Notes under the pieces: model-generated
Databases searched by the model: none
Told to the model about the DNA's origin: nothing
Seen by the model: the letters and a program-made list of their open reading frames with translations, nothing else
Made by a program: the position numbers and the translations under genes
Part shown: positions 1 to 8,713 of the stretch, piece by piece
Layout of the letters: the number at the start of each line of letters is the position of its first letter
Position numbering within the stretch: position 1 is the stretch's first letter
Origin: SMWD01 sp964629475
GTDB taxonomy: Bacteria > Pseudomonadota > Gammaproteobacteria > Steroidobacterales > GCA-2729495
DNA length: 64,000 nt
Assembly (NCBI GenBank): GCA_964629475.1
Contig: CAZVQW010000002.1
Span: forward strand, 124,001-188,000
Reading direction: 5' to 3'

Positions 1-81
1 CAGCAACTCGTCGATGTATTTGGTGGTGAGGTCGTGCCTGACTCTGTTCAATCGATTGATAGTGAATCGCCGCAAAAATAG
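1..81 (+). CDS. dnaX: DNA polymerase III subunit gamma/tau, C-terminal end (partial)
   Basis: An open frame enters from the left edge and ends at a TAG at 79-81, giving about 26 residues that close with VFGGEVVPDSVQSIDSESPQK. The pattern of a phenylalanine-glycine turn, a short acidic stretch and then DSxQ is typical of the extreme C-terminus of the tau subunit, which contacts the polymerase alpha subunit. The following ybaB and recR genes form the classical dnaX-ybaB-recR cluster, which supports the call. Only the tail is visible, so the identity rests mainly on context. Confidence 0.7.
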   Translation, partial: QQLVDVFGGEVVPDSVQSIDSESPQK

Positions 82-171
82 AGTGTGCAGGCTGGGCGTC
101 AAGAGTTCAGGCTATTCGTAGCACCGAATTTGGCGGCCCCGAGTTTTGATAACCAGTAAGGGAAGAGTGTG

Positions 172-495
172 ATGAAACCGGATCTCGGCATGCTGATGCA
201 GCAGGCACAGAAGATGCAGGAAAAGATGCAGCAGGCTCAGGAAGAACTGGCTGAGCTGGAAGTGCAGGGCGAGGCCGGCGGCGGCCTGGTGCAGGTCACG
301 ATGACCGGGCAAAACGAGGTGCGCCGGATTCGTATCGATGATGCACTGCTGACCGAGGACCGGGATATGCTCGAGGATGTCGTTGCGGCTGCGGTCAACG
401 ATACGCTGCGCAAAGTCAAGAAGACCGTCGAGCAGAAATATGCCGGTATGGGCGCAGGCCTTGGTCTGCCGGCCGGCATGAAACTCCCGTTCTGA
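172..495 (+). CDS. ybaB: YbaB/EbfC family nucleoid-associated protein
   Basis: This 107-residue protein belongs to the YbaB/EbfC family of small dimeric DNA-binding proteins that associate with the nucleoid. The N-terminal half (MLMQQAQKMQEKMQQAQEEL) is the family's long amphipathic helix. The centre (VTMTGQNEVRRIRIDDALL) forms the strand region, and the protein ends in GLGLPAGMKLPF, the usual glycine-rich tail. An in-frame GTG lies directly before the ATG at 172; the ATG is preferred, with the GGAAG at 161-165 as ribosome binding site. It lies between dnaX and recR, the standard position, and is probably co-transcribed with them. Confidence 0.93.
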   Translation: MKPDLGMLMQQAQKMQEKMQQAQEELAELEVQGEAGGGLVQVTMTGQNEVRRIRIDDALLTEDRDMLEDVVAAAVNDTLRKVKKTVEQKYAGMGAGLGLPAGMKLPF

Positions 496-520
496 TCTCC
501 AGACCGGCAGATCGACCGTA

Positions 521-1126
521 ATGCACTTTACGCCACGGCTTCAGCAGCTGCTTTCGGCCTTGCGTTGTCTGCCCGGTGTCGGGCCCAAGTCGGCACAGCG
601 CATGGCCTTTCATTTGCTGGATCGGGATCGTGATCGAGCCGGTGAACTGGCTTGCGCGCTACAGTCGGCGCTTGATGAAGTCGGTTACTGTGAGAGTTGC
701 CGGATGTTTGCCGAACAGGCGTTATGCCCGATTTGTGCCGATCTGAAGCGTGACGCCGGACTCCTGTGTGTTGTCGAAACGCCGGCGGACGTCATTGCGG
801 TTGATGAGTCCGGTTCTTTTCGCGGTCGTTATTTCGTGCTGATGGGACGACTTTCACCTCTGGATGGCATCGGTCCGGAAGAACTCGGTATAGATTTACT
901 CGACAGCAGGCTCGCTGAAGAGCCCATCAGTGAGGTGGTGCTGGCAACCAGCGCGACAGTCGAAGGCGAGGCGACGGCATCATACATAGCCGGTCTTGCC
1001 GCAAAACATGGTATTCGGGCAACACGCATTGCGCATGGCGTGCCGATGGGTGGCGAACTCGAGTATGTCGACAGTAGTACGCTGGCATTGGCGCTATCCG
1101 CGCGCGCGAATCTCGAGCCCGATTAA
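521..1126 (+). CDS. recR: recombination mediator protein RecR
   Basis: RecR works with RecO (and RecF) to load RecA on gapped single-stranded DNA during recombinational repair. The 201-residue length is normal for the family. The N-terminal helix-hairpin-helix is seen in LPGVGPKSAQRMAFHLL (about residues 17-33). The four-cysteine zinc finger is C57, C60, C69 and C72. A Toprim domain follows (about residues 80-175), including VVETPADVIAVDESG, and the protein ends after the GGELEYVDSSTL segment. It starts 25 bp after ybaB and is convergent with rsgA. Confidence 0.96.
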   Translation: MHFTPRLQQLLSALRCLPGVGPKSAQRMAFHLLDRDRDRAGELACALQSALDEVGYCESCRMFAEQALCPICADLKRDAGLLCVVETPADVIAVDESGSFRGRYFVLMGRLSPLDGIGPEELGIDLLDSRLAEEPISEVVLATSATVEGEATASYIAGLAAKHGIRATRIAHGVPMGGELEYVDSSTLALALSARANLEPD

Positions 1127-1163
1127 CCGGATCTTGTGTTTTATCGGAGGGCTGTGCGAGGCA

Positions 1164-2084
1164 TTATCCGGTCACGGCGCGTAACAGTCGCTTGTAGGAC
1201 TCGTAGCGTCTTGGTGTGATGGTGCCGCTTTGTACCGCTGCTTTGACCTCACAACCCGGTTCACGCAGGTGACGGCAGTTGTTGAAGCGACAGTGACCGG
1301 CCGCCGCGAGAATCTCCGGAAAGCCGGCCTGCACGGACGTCGGTTCGGGAATTGCCGGAACAAAATCCCTGACACCCGGTGTATCGATTAATCGTCCGCC
1401 GCCCGGCAGGTCATGCATCGCTGATGCGGTGGTCGTGTGCGTTCCCTCCTGCGTCGATTTCGATATGGCCCGAACGGCGATGTCGGCATCCGGGACGAGA
1501 CAGTTGATCAGTGACGACTTGCCGACCCCGGATTGGCCCACGAAGAGTCCGGTCTGGTCACGCAGGACGTCGCGCAGCGCGTCGATGCCAAGATTATTCT
1601 GCGCCGAAACTGACAAACACGGGTAACCGATACGTTCGTAGTCGTGCAGTATGGCTGCGTGGTTGTGCTCATGTTCCTTGAGGTCGGACTTGTTGCCGGC
1701 CAGGAGCAACCTGCAGCCCATCAATTCACCGGTGCACAGGTAGCGGTCAACCAGGAACCAGTCGGGTTCGGGCTTTGGGGCGCAGACGACGATCATCAGG
1801 TCCAGGTTAGCCGCCAGGACCTCGGTGCCGGGTCGGCCGGGCGGCTGACGCTCTAGTACGTTGGTCCGGGTTGCGATACCAGTGATGACAGCGAGCGCAC
1901 CGTGGTCATCAAAGATCCAGTCGACAAGGTCACCGCAAACGACCCGCATACGGCGACCCTGAACGAGGTACGGCAGTCGCTCTCCCGACTTTGTCTCCAG
2001 CCTGCCGCGCCGGCCATGTGCGGCGATGATCAGGCCGGTATCTGTTGCCGGCAACTCAGCCATAATGGTCTGAAGTGCGGACAT
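1164..2084 (-). CDS. rsgA: small ribosomal subunit biogenesis GTPase RsgA
   Basis: RsgA is a circularly permuted GTPase that acts late in 30S subunit maturation. An N-terminal OB-fold (about residues 15-95) is followed by the permuted G motifs: NKSD at 131-134 (G4), then GQSGVGKSS at 183-191 (G1/P-loop) and DTPG at 234-237 (G3). The C-terminal zinc site is C265, C270, H272 and C278. The 306-residue length is normal. An in-frame ATG seven codons downstream (2063) is an alternative start. The gene is divergent from orn, the common gammaproteobacterial arrangement. Confidence 0.95.
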   Translation of the reverse strand: MSALQTIMAELPATDTGLIIAAHGRRGRLETKSGERLPYLVQGRRMRVVCGDLVDWIFDDHGALAVITGIATRTNVLERQPPGRPGTEVLAANLDLMIVVCAPKPEPDWFLVDRYLCTGELMGCRLLLAGNKSDLKEHEHNHAAILHDYERIGYPCLSVSAQNNLGIDALRDVLRDQTGLFVGQSGVGKSSLINCLVPDADIAVRAISKSTQEGTHTTTASAMHDLPGGGRLIDTPGVRDFVPAIPEPTSVQAGFPEILAAAGHCRFNNCRHLREPGCEVKAAVQSGTITPRRYESYKRLLRAVTG

Positions 2085-2144
2085 TCGATGATCGTTTGTT
2101 AGTATTAGGTTTTGTGCGCAAGTGTTTCACATTGGGAAGATTTT

Positions 2145-2699
2145 ATGAGTGCTCGGAATGGTCGGTTGATCTGGATCGATTTGGAGATGACGGGTCTGGA
2201 TTGTCAGGCCGATTCTATCATCGAGATTGCGACGATCGTCACGGATGCCAATCTCGAGGTTGTCGCCGAAGGTCCGGTGGTGGCGATTCAGCAGCCCGAT
2301 GCCATGCTCGACGGTATGGATGCCTGGAATACGCGGCAACACACGAAATCAGGGCTTGTCGAGCGTGTCCGCGCCAGCAGCGTGTCGGCCGCCGAAGCCG
2401 AACAGGCTACACTGGCATTTCTCGGCAGGCATGTCGAGCCGAGCAGTTCGCCGATGTGCGGTAATAGTATCTGCCAGGATCGCCGCTTCATGGCCAGGGA
2501 GATGCCGGCACTGGAGGCCTTTTTTCACTATCGCAACCTGGATGTCAGCACACTGAAAATCCTTGCCGGGCTGTGGGCGCCGAGTGTGCTCGCAGGTGTG
2601 GATAAGAAATCACAGCATCTTGCGCTGGCTGATATTCGTGACTCGATTGCCGAATTGAGCCATTACCGGCAACATCTGCTGAGAATCGATGCGTCCTGA
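2145..2699 (+). CDS. orn: oligoribonuclease
   Basis: Oligoribonuclease is the 3'-5' exonuclease that degrades two- to five-residue RNA fragments, including pGpG from c-di-GMP breakdown, which matters in a genome with visible GGDEF and PilZ proteins. From the ATG at 2145 (ribosome site GGGAAGA at 2134-2140) the product has 184 residues. The DEDDh catalytic residues are D12 and E14 (IDLEMTG), D112 (CQDRRF), H158 and D163 (HLALADIRDSIAEL). An earlier in-frame start at 2112 would add 11 unconserved residues and is not favoured. Confidence 0.95.
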   Translation: MSARNGRLIWIDLEMTGLDCQADSIIEIATIVTDANLEVVAEGPVVAIQQPDAMLDGMDAWNTRQHTKSGLVERVRASSVSAAEAEQATLAFLGRHVEPSSSPMCGNSICQDRRFMAREMPALEAFFHYRNLDVSTLKILAGLWAPSVLAGVDKKSQHLALADIRDSIAELSHYRQHLLRIDAS

Positions 2700-2837
2700 T
2701 TGGACTGGATGACTAAGTGAGTGTCTCTCGATGATGACAGTTACCCGGGTTTCGTGGGTTTTCTATATGCTAGAGTTCAATGCCGAAATAAACGAGCGTT
2801 TGTTGTGTCTGCGATCATGATCAGGAAGTTAAGAAAA

Positions 2838-3557
2838 GTGAATGTATTTTCGGCACAGCCACGCTGGCAAAGTGTTTTTTTCCTCACGTGTCTTGTTACC
2901 TGTCTGTTGCTGGTCACCACGCCTGTGTCGGCACAGGCGGAAGGTGGGGAGAATCGCTGGGTCACCGACAGTTTCGAGATTACGATGCGCAATGGCAAAG
3001 GGAACCGCCAGACGATCATTCGGATGCTGCGTAGCGGGACGAAGATCCAATTGCTTGAGTCTGACGAAGAAGCCGGTTACAGCCGGGTCAGGACGGGCAG
3101 CGGTGCCGAAGGTTGGGTGTTGAATCGTTATTTACTGAAGCGTCCGCCTGCGCGCGTCACGATGCCGGATATCGAAGCTCGGTTGCGGGCCAGTGAGGAC
3201 AAACGCAAGAAATTGTCTGCAGAGCTCAAAGCCTTGGGTCTTGACCGTGACCAGTTCAAACGTCAACTCAATAACGTCGAGGCATCCGGGCAGGGGCTGC
3301 AAAAGGAACTGGATGACGTGCGCAGGTTGTCGGCAAATGTCATTAAGATCGATAGCCAGAATAAGAGCCTGCGTCAGACATTGGCCGAAACGCAGGCTAC
3401 CGTTGAGAGGCTCCAGGCCGATAACAAGCGCCTGGGGAGTCGCGCGAATCGGGAGTGGTTCATTATCGGAGCGCTGGTCATTATCGTCGGTATGTTGATT
3501 GGCTTGATCCTGCCACGGGTTCGTTGGCGTAAGAAATCCTCTTGGGGTGATTTGTAG
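2838..3557 (+). CDS. SH3 domain / membrane anchor protein (YgiM-like, TIGR04211 type)
   Basis: This is an envelope protein of unknown function with four visible parts. An N-terminal signal sequence (FFLTCLVTCLLLVTTPVSAQA) comes first, then a bacterial SH3 domain (RWVTDSFEITMRNGKG through GWVLNRYLLKRP). A coiled coil follows (about 75 residues from ARLRASEDKRKKL), then a C-terminal transmembrane helix (WFIIGALVIIVGMLIGLILP) with a basic tail. That layout matches the YgiM/TIGR04211 family. The GTG at 2838 is chosen because AGGAAG (2823-2828) stands at proper distance; an ATG at 2817 in the same frame is the alternative. The TAG stop lies inside the large inverted repeat at 3556-3617. Confidence 0.82.
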   Translation: MNVFSAQPRWQSVFFLTCLVTCLLLVTTPVSAQAEGGENRWVTDSFEITMRNGKGNRQTIIRMLRSGTKIQLLESDEEAGYSRVRTGSGAEGWVLNRYLLKRPPARVTMPDIEARLRASEDKRKKLSAELKALGLDRDQFKRQLNNVEASGQGLQKELDDVRRLSANVIKIDSQNKSLRQTLAETQATVERLQADNKRLGSRANREWFIIGALVIIVGMLIGLILPRVRWRKKSSWGDL

Positions 3558-3617
3558 CGTAGGAGCGGCTTCCAGCCGCGATTAATTTTATTCGCGGCTG
3601 GAAGCCGCTCCTACGCT
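3556..3617. repeat. Perfect 26-bp inverted repeat (REP-like hairpin, likely bidirectional terminator)
   Basis: The left arm 3556-3581 and the right arm 3592-3617 are exact reverse complements separated by a 10-nt AT-rich loop. Each arm carries the GTAGGAGCGGCTTCCAGCC core, which resembles the GTAGGAGCGG-type REP elements of pseudomonads. The TAG stop of the SH3 gene overlaps the left end, and the TAG stop of ppsA is supplied by the right arm. Folding of the transcript on either strand would give a very stable stem between two convergent genes. Confidence 0.85.
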
Positions 3618-6019
3618 ATTTTCTCCCCGGCAAGAAACAACCATGTCTCTAGAACCGTATCGGGGTTCAGTGACAGGCTGTCGATGCCCTGTTCGAGCAA
3701 CCAGCGGGCGAGGTCGGGGTGATCTGACGGCCCCTGACCGCAGATGCCGATATATTTGCCCTGTTTCTTGCAGGCGTCGATGGCCATCTTCAGCAGGCTC
3801 AGCACGGCGGGGTCACGTTCATCGAACAGGTCGGCGATCAGTGCGGAATCCCGGTCGAGGCCCAGTGTCAGCTGAGTCATGTCGTTGGAGCCGATCGACA
3901 TGCCATCGAAGTGCTCCAGGTAATCTTCGGCGAGCAGTGCGTTGGTCGGTAATTCGCACATCATGATCAGCTTCAGGTCATTTTCACCACGTTTCAAGCC
4001 GTGACTCGCCAGCAATCCCGCAACCGTAGCTGCTTCGTCTACGGTGCGTACGAACGGCACCATGACCTGCACGTTGGTCAGGCCCATATCGTCGCGGACA
4101 CGTTTGAGCGCACGGCATTCCAGCTCGAAACATTGCTGGAATGATTCCGCCCGGAAACGCGATGCACCGCGAAAGCCCAGCATCGGATTTTCTTCCTGCG
4201 GCTCGTACTGCTGGCCTCCGATCAGGTTCGCGTATTCATTCGACTTGAAGTCCGACAGGCGTACGATGACGGGTGACGGCGAGAATGCGGCCGCGATGCT
4301 GCTGATGCCCTCGCTGAGCCGGCTGATAAAAAATTCGATCGGGTCATCATAGCCCGCCATTTGTTCGCGGATCATTTCTTTGAGATCGGGGCGCAGTGCG
4401 TCAAATTCGAGCAGGGCTTTCGGATGCACACCGATCATGCGGTTGATGATGAATTCCAGGCGGGCCAGACCAACACCATGGTTCGGAATGTTGGCAAAAT
4501 CGAATGCACGATCGGGATTGCCGACGTTCATCATGATCTTGACGTCGATCGCGGGCAGGTTATCGATTTCGATCTCCTGCTGATCGTAATCCAGACGGCC
4601 CGCGTAGATGTATCCCTCGTCGCCTTCGGCGCACGAGACGGTGACGACGTCGCCGTCGACGAGCGTTTCGGTTGCATCACCGCAACCGACCACCGCCGGA
4701 ACGCCCAGTTCACGGGCAATAATCGCCGCATGGCAGGTGCGACCGCCGCGGTTCGTGACGATTGCTGCCGCGCGCTTCATGATCGGCTCCCAGTCAGGGT
4801 CGGTCATGTCTGCAACCAGTACGTCGCCATCGTGGACATGTGTCATGTCGTTGGGACTGTGGATGACTTTAGCCGGACCGCAGCCGATCAGCTGTCCGAT
4901 GCTGCGCCCCTGCGCCAGGATCTGTGACGGGTTTTTCAGTGTGTAGCGCTGAATGACCTGGCTGGTTCGGCTCTGTACTGTTTCCGGGCGCGCCTGCAAC
5001 AAGTAGAGTTGTCCATCCAGTCCATCCTTGCCCCACTCGATGTCCATCGGTCGCTGGTAGTGATCCTCGATTGTCAGTGCATAGCGCGCCAGTGTCTCGG
5101 TTTCTTCATCCGTCAGCGAAAAGCGTGCCGAATCCGCCGGGTCGACATCGACAGTCGTTACTGTCTTGCCGAGTTCATTGCCGTCGGCAAAAATCATCTT
5201 GATGGCCTTGCTGCCCAGGGTTTTGCGCAGCACCGAGCGTTTGTTGGCACGTAGCGCCGGTTTGTAGACGTAAAACTCATCCGGATTCACGGCACCCTGC
5301 ACGATGGTTTCGCCGAGACCGTAAGAAGATGTGATTAGTACGACGTCGCGAAAACCTGATTCGGTATCGAGTGTAAACATGACACCGCTACACGCCAGGT
5401 CGGTGCGCACCATTTGCTGGATGCCGACAGCCAGGGCAACATCGTCATGCGCATAGCCATGATGGACGCGGTAGGCAATCGCGCGATCGTTGTAGAGCGA
5501 TGCGAATACATCGTGCAAGGCGACAGTGAGTTGTTCGATGCCGCGTATATTGAGATAAGTCTCCTGTTGTCCGGCAAACGATGCGTCCGGCAGATCCTCG
5601 GCAGTAGCTGACGAGCGCACCGCAACGGACAGCTCACCGTCGTGTGCCGACTCCATTTCCTGCCATGCCGTGGCGATTTCGGTGGTGAGCTTTTCCGGCA
5701 AGGGTGTTGCGCGGATCCATGCGCGTATGTTTTTACCGGTCGCTACCAGTTGTTCGATATTGTCGACATCCAGAGACGCCAGAGTAGTACTGATTCGTTC
5801 CCGGAGGGTCTGAGTGTCACTCTGCTGTGCCAGGAAGTCACGATAGGCCTTGGCGGTCGTCGAGAAGCCACCCGGGACCCGGATGCCCAGGTCCGTCAGG
5901 TTGCTGATCATCTCGCCGAGAGATGCGTTTTTGCCGCCGACGTACTCGACATCGTTCATTCCAAGGTCGTGCAACGGGATTACATAGGTATCCGAATGGC
6001 CTTCCGGCTTGTCTTTCAA
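3611..6019 (-). CDS. ppsA: phosphoenolpyruvate synthase
   Basis: PpsA converts pyruvate and ATP to phosphoenolpyruvate, AMP and phosphate in gluconeogenesis. The 802 residues fit the family. The N-terminal ATP-grasp-like domain includes VGGKNASLGEMI (about 27-38) and the RSSATAEDLPDASFAGQQETYLN segment (about 135-157). The phospho-histidine H430 is in GGRTCHAAIIARELG. The C-terminal PEP-binding domain includes SIGSNDMTQLTLGLDRDS and ICGQGPSDHP. The predicted start is a TTG at 6019 with GGGAG upstream; M21 is the nearest in-frame ATG. It is divergent from its regulator ppsR, and its stop codon lies in the inverted repeat. Confidence 0.96.
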   Translation of the reverse strand: MKDKPEGHSDTYVIPLHDLGMNDVEYVGGKNASLGEMISNLTDLGIRVPGGFSTTAKAYRDFLAQQSDTQTLRERISTTLASLDVDNIEQLVATGKNIRAWIRATPLPEKLTTEIATAWQEMESAHDGELSVAVRSSATAEDLPDASFAGQQETYLNIRGIEQLTVALHDVFASLYNDRAIAYRVHHGYAHDDVALAVGIQQMVRTDLACSGVMFTLDTESGFRDVVLITSSYGLGETIVQGAVNPDEFYVYKPALRANKRSVLRKTLGSKAIKMIFADGNELGKTVTTVDVDPADSARFSLTDEETETLARYALTIEDHYQRPMDIEWGKDGLDGQLYLLQARPETVQSRTSQVIQRYTLKNPSQILAQGRSIGQLIGCGPAKVIHSPNDMTHVHDGDVLVADMTDPDWEPIMKRAAAIVTNRGGRTCHAAIIARELGVPAVVGCGDATETLVDGDVVTVSCAEGDEGYIYAGRLDYDQQEIEIDNLPAIDVKIMMNVGNPDRAFDFANIPNHGVGLARLEFIINRMIGVHPKALLEFDALRPDLKEMIREQMAGYDDPIEFFISRLSEGISSIAAAFSPSPVIVRLSDFKSNEYANLIGGQQYEPQEENPMLGFRGASRFRAESFQQCFELECRALKRVRDDMGLTNVQVMVPFVRTVDEAATVAGLLASHGLKRGENDLKLIMMCELPTNALLAEDYLEHFDGMSIGSNDMTQLTLGLDRDSALIADLFDERDPAVLSLLKMAIDACKKQGKYIGICGQGPSDHPDLARWLLEQGIDSLSLNPDTVLETWLFLAGEKIA

Positions 6020-6071
6020 TGGAGGCTCCCTTGTTTTGTCAGTTATAGAACTGGAGAATCAGTGTCCTGAC

Positions 6072-6077
6072 TATAAT
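6072..6077 (+). promoter_or_regulatory. -10 element (TATAAT) of ppsR
   Basis: A perfect TATAAT occurs 15 bp before the ppsR ATG at 6093, in the short divergent ppsA/ppsR spacer. No good -35 hexamer stands at 17 bp. Transcription starting about 7 nt downstream would leave a leader of only about 9 nt, so ppsR may be expressed from a nearly leaderless message. This is inferred from position only. Confidence 0.45.
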
Positions 6078-6092
6078 TAGTGGATAAATTCT

Positions 6093-6917
6093 ATGGTTCG
6101 CCGAACAGTGTTTTTTCTTTCTGACCAGACCGGCGTGACGGCGGAAACACTTGGTCACAGCCTGTTAACTCAGTTCGACGAGCATCAATTTGACCAAATC
6201 ACTTTGCCATTTATCGATACCGTTGACAAGGCAGAGGCGGCGATACGGCAAATCAATGCAGTGGCTGTTGAACAGGCGGTGCGGCCGATTATTTTCTCGA
6301 CCATTGTGGAAGAAGACCTGCGTCAGCGTTTCCTGCAGGCCTCGGGGCTGTTTCTCGATTTTTTTAATACTTTCCTTGGCCCGCTCGAGCAAGAATTACA
6401 GACGATGTCATCACATACGGTCGGTCGGGCGCATGGGATGCTCGACTCCGGTGCATACGATCGCAGGATCGCGGCAACCAATTTTGCTCTTAATTATGAT
6501 GATGGCGGCAAGATTCATGGTTATGAGAGCGCCGATGTGGTGTTAATTGGAGTATCCAGATCCGGCAAGACGCCGACCTGTCTTTATCTCGCATTGACAT
6601 ACAGCGTGTTTGCGGCGAACTATCCGCTCGCCGGCGATGACCTGGAATCGGGGGAACTGCCTAAAGCACTGCAGCCATACCGGGATAAACTGTATGGGTT
6701 GACGATTGCACCGGAGCGTTTGGTTCGAATCCGCAAAGAGCGTCGCTCGGTTGGTCGGTATGCGAGTCCACAGCAGGTCGGTTTTGAATTGCGTGCCGCC
6801 GAAGGCATGTTCAAGAGATGGCAAATCCCATTTGTCGATACGACACGTTTCTCAATCGAAGAAATAGCCAGCACGATCCTGAGCAAGACAAACGTCGAAC
6901 GTCGGGTACGTTCCTGA
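6093..6917 (+). CDS. ppsR: phosphoenolpyruvate synthase regulatory protein (kinase/pyrophosphorylase)
   Basis: This DUF299-family bifunctional enzyme inactivates PEP synthase by ADP-dependent phosphorylation of an active-site threonine and reactivates it by phosphate-dependent dephosphorylation. The 274 residues open with RRTVFFLSDQTGVTAETLG and carry the P-loop GVSRSGKT at about 153-160. The C-terminal half holds the YGLTIAPERLVRIRKERR and FVDTTRFSIEEIAS segments of the family. Its head-to-head arrangement with ppsA is the usual one and fits its role. Confidence 0.95.
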   Translation: MVRRTVFFLSDQTGVTAETLGHSLLTQFDEHQFDQITLPFIDTVDKAEAAIRQINAVAVEQAVRPIIFSTIVEEDLRQRFLQASGLFLDFFNTFLGPLEQELQTMSSHTVGRAHGMLDSGAYDRRIAATNFALNYDDGGKIHGYESADVVLIGVSRSGKTPTCLYLALTYSVFAANYPLAGDDLESGELPKALQPYRDKLYGLTIAPERLVRIRKERRSVGRYASPQQVGFELRAAEGMFKRWQIPFVDTTRFSIEEIASTILSKTNVERRVRS

Positions 6918-7007
6918 TCAGTAGACTGCGTCGCTACTTGTCAAGGCTTTTTTTGTGATTGCTGTCGTTGATGATAGTGATAAAAAACGCTGTGATATAG
7001 TCGAATC

Positions 7008-7481
7008 ATGCTTGCAGATAGCTACATCGTTCCTCAATGCAACTTCGGCCCGGGCAGTTTTGGCGGGCTGATGGCGTTGTATGAGAGCAATTATCTGCGG
7101 CTCGTTCATTTGCTTGGAGCAACGCAAATCGATGCCGGGGACCTGAGATCGTTCTCAGATAATGATCAGGATCTGTTTCTGACTGTCGAATCCTCTTCCA
7201 GGTATACCCAGGTCCTGCGTCTGACCTATTTGTTCGATGAGCCCGAGGGTCCCGTCGCGGATCCTGACCTGTGTATTCGTGTGTACCTCGATGCCCGCAT
7301 GACTGAAGTTGTCAGTTGGGCTGAGTATCATCAGCATTCCGTGTTGCGCGATCTGCATAGCCGTATTTCACGACAGGTGAGCAAGTGCTGGAGCAGGAAT
7401 ATGGTCCTGAGCAAGTGGCTGGATTTTCTGCTCGAGAGAGGGCATTCGTTCGAGCCAGCGCTTTTTTGCCAAAAATTGTAG
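7008..7481 (+). CDS. DUF1249 family protein (YqiB-like)
   Basis: This 157-residue cytoplasmic protein matches the YqiB/DUF1249 pattern. It has LMALYESNYLRLVHLLG near the N-terminus, LFLTVESSSRYTQVLRLTYLF in the middle, and PDLCIRVYLDARMTEVVSWAEY towards the end. The function of this family is not established; in enterobacteria members lie near cpdA and parE. Here it stands alone between ppsR and a coiled-coil protein of unknown function that starts 18 bp downstream and may share its transcript. Confidence 0.85.
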   Translation: MLADSYIVPQCNFGPGSFGGLMALYESNYLRLVHLLGATQIDAGDLRSFSDNDQDLFLTVESSSRYTQVLRLTYLFDEPEGPVADPDLCIRVYLDARMTEVVSWAEYHQHSVLRDLHSRISRQVSKCWSRNMVLSKWLDFLLERGHSFEPALFCQKL

Positions 7482-7499
7482 ATTGCATCAAGGTTTACG

Positions 7500-8627
7500 G
7501 TGCCAGATTACGTTAATTTCGCCTCAATTCAACGCGGTCCCGTGCGTTTGCCGGTGCTGCATGATGGGTTGTCAGGCAGAAATATGGTCGGCATTGTATT
7601 ACGACGACACGAACAGGAGACCGAGTCCGATGAGCAGCGGCTATTAAAGCTGTTCCGCAATCGCACGGCACTCAAAAAGGAGTTTTCGAAGCTGCGGCGG
7701 GAGGGAGAACAGCTTCAAAAGCAACTTCAGCAGCAGGAAGGCGTGACGCTTCACGCGCAACAACAGCTTGAGCAACTCGAAGGTATGCTGGCGCATCCGG
7801 CCCAGGCTGCCAACACATCCGTATTCTATCAATTGCGCGGGGTTTGGCATCATTGCCGCCGCAAACAGGCGCGACTTGCCGAGAATTTGCTGGCGCACCA
7901 GCGTGACCGGGAGCTGAAGCTCGATCTGGATAAATTCAATGCAGTAAAAAAAGCAGCATTGGCCGTCATTGAACAGCATGAGCAAAAGGCCCGCAAGCAG
8001 CATGAGGCGGCCGGTGTAGAGTTAGAGTCACTGCGTCGACAATGGCTGGCATTGCGCGGATTCTGGAATTACTTCAAGCGCCGGACGATTGCAGCACAAA
8101 TAGAAAATGCCGATGAAATATGTCAGGCAGCGATGACCCACCTCAAGCAGTGTCTCGAGCAGAAGAGGGTGAAAGAGGCTAAGTCACCGCCGGCATTCGA
8201 TGGGTTGAGTGTGGCAGGACGCAGAAAGATCAATCTGATGCTGATCGCGGTCGCTCAGGAACTCTATCTGCATTTCAGCAAGCAAAATGTCAGTGTTCTG
8301 GCCAGAGAGGCATCGGTGCGCCAGATCACCGACGTGAACTACGGTGACATTACCGCATGCCGTGAAATGAATATTTTTATTGAGAAGTGCCTGCGCAGCT
8401 TGCCATCCGGAAAGGATCTCGTTGCCAGTGCCCTGCAGCGCGTGGCCTACCTGGAACGCTGTGCGGGCTATCGGCTCGATACCGATACGGTTCCGGTCGC
8501 CGGTTCATTCGCCGAGATCCCATTGGAGTTCGCCGATGACAGTGATGCTCGCGAGCAACGAACAAGCATCAATATCAATGTACTCGCCGATGAATATTGG
8601 GAGCTCTATTCCGTATTGTTGACGTGA
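7500..8627 (+). CDS. coiled-coil protein of unknown function
   Basis: I do not recognise this 375-residue protein. It starts at a GTG (7500) with AAGG six bases upstream. From about residue 40 to 235 it is rich in Gln, Glu, Lys, Arg and Leu with long heptad-like stretches (for example REGEQLQKQLQQQEG), suggesting an extended coiled coil. The C-terminal third is globular-looking (SVAGRRKINLMLIAVAQELYLHF and the acidic end NVLADEYWELYSVLLT). There is no signal peptide or membrane segment. It may form a two-gene unit with the DUF1249 gene. Codon use resembles its neighbours. Confidence 0.75.
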   Translation: MPDYVNFASIQRGPVRLPVLHDGLSGRNMVGIVLRRHEQETESDEQRLLKLFRNRTALKKEFSKLRREGEQLQKQLQQQEGVTLHAQQQLEQLEGMLAHPAQAANTSVFYQLRGVWHHCRRKQARLAENLLAHQRDRELKLDLDKFNAVKKAALAVIEQHEQKARKQHEAAGVELESLRRQWLALRGFWNYFKRRTIAAQIENADEICQAAMTHLKQCLEQKRVKEAKSPPAFDGLSVAGRRKINLMLIAVAQELYLHFSKQNVSVLAREASVRQITDVNYGDITACREMNIFIEKCLRSLPSGKDLVASALQRVAYLERCAGYRLDTDTVPVAGSFAEIPLEFADDSDAREQRTSININVLADEYWELYSVLLT

Positions 8628-8713
8628 GACCCGCTTCGCCCTGTCTAATCGGTCGGCTCGGGTTTGGGATGGTACAAAATCTACCCAATCTTCATTAGTT
8701 CAGGGAAAACCCC

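Noticed and set aside
2721..2816. Upstream extension of the SH3/anchor protein
   Set aside because: The added residues are unlike the family, and the AGGAAG site favours the start at 2838 (or ATG 2817).
4361..4927. Long open frame (188 codons) on the plus strand inside ppsA
   Set aside because: It is the antisense shadow of a highly conserved ppsA coding region; composition and codon pattern follow ppsA.
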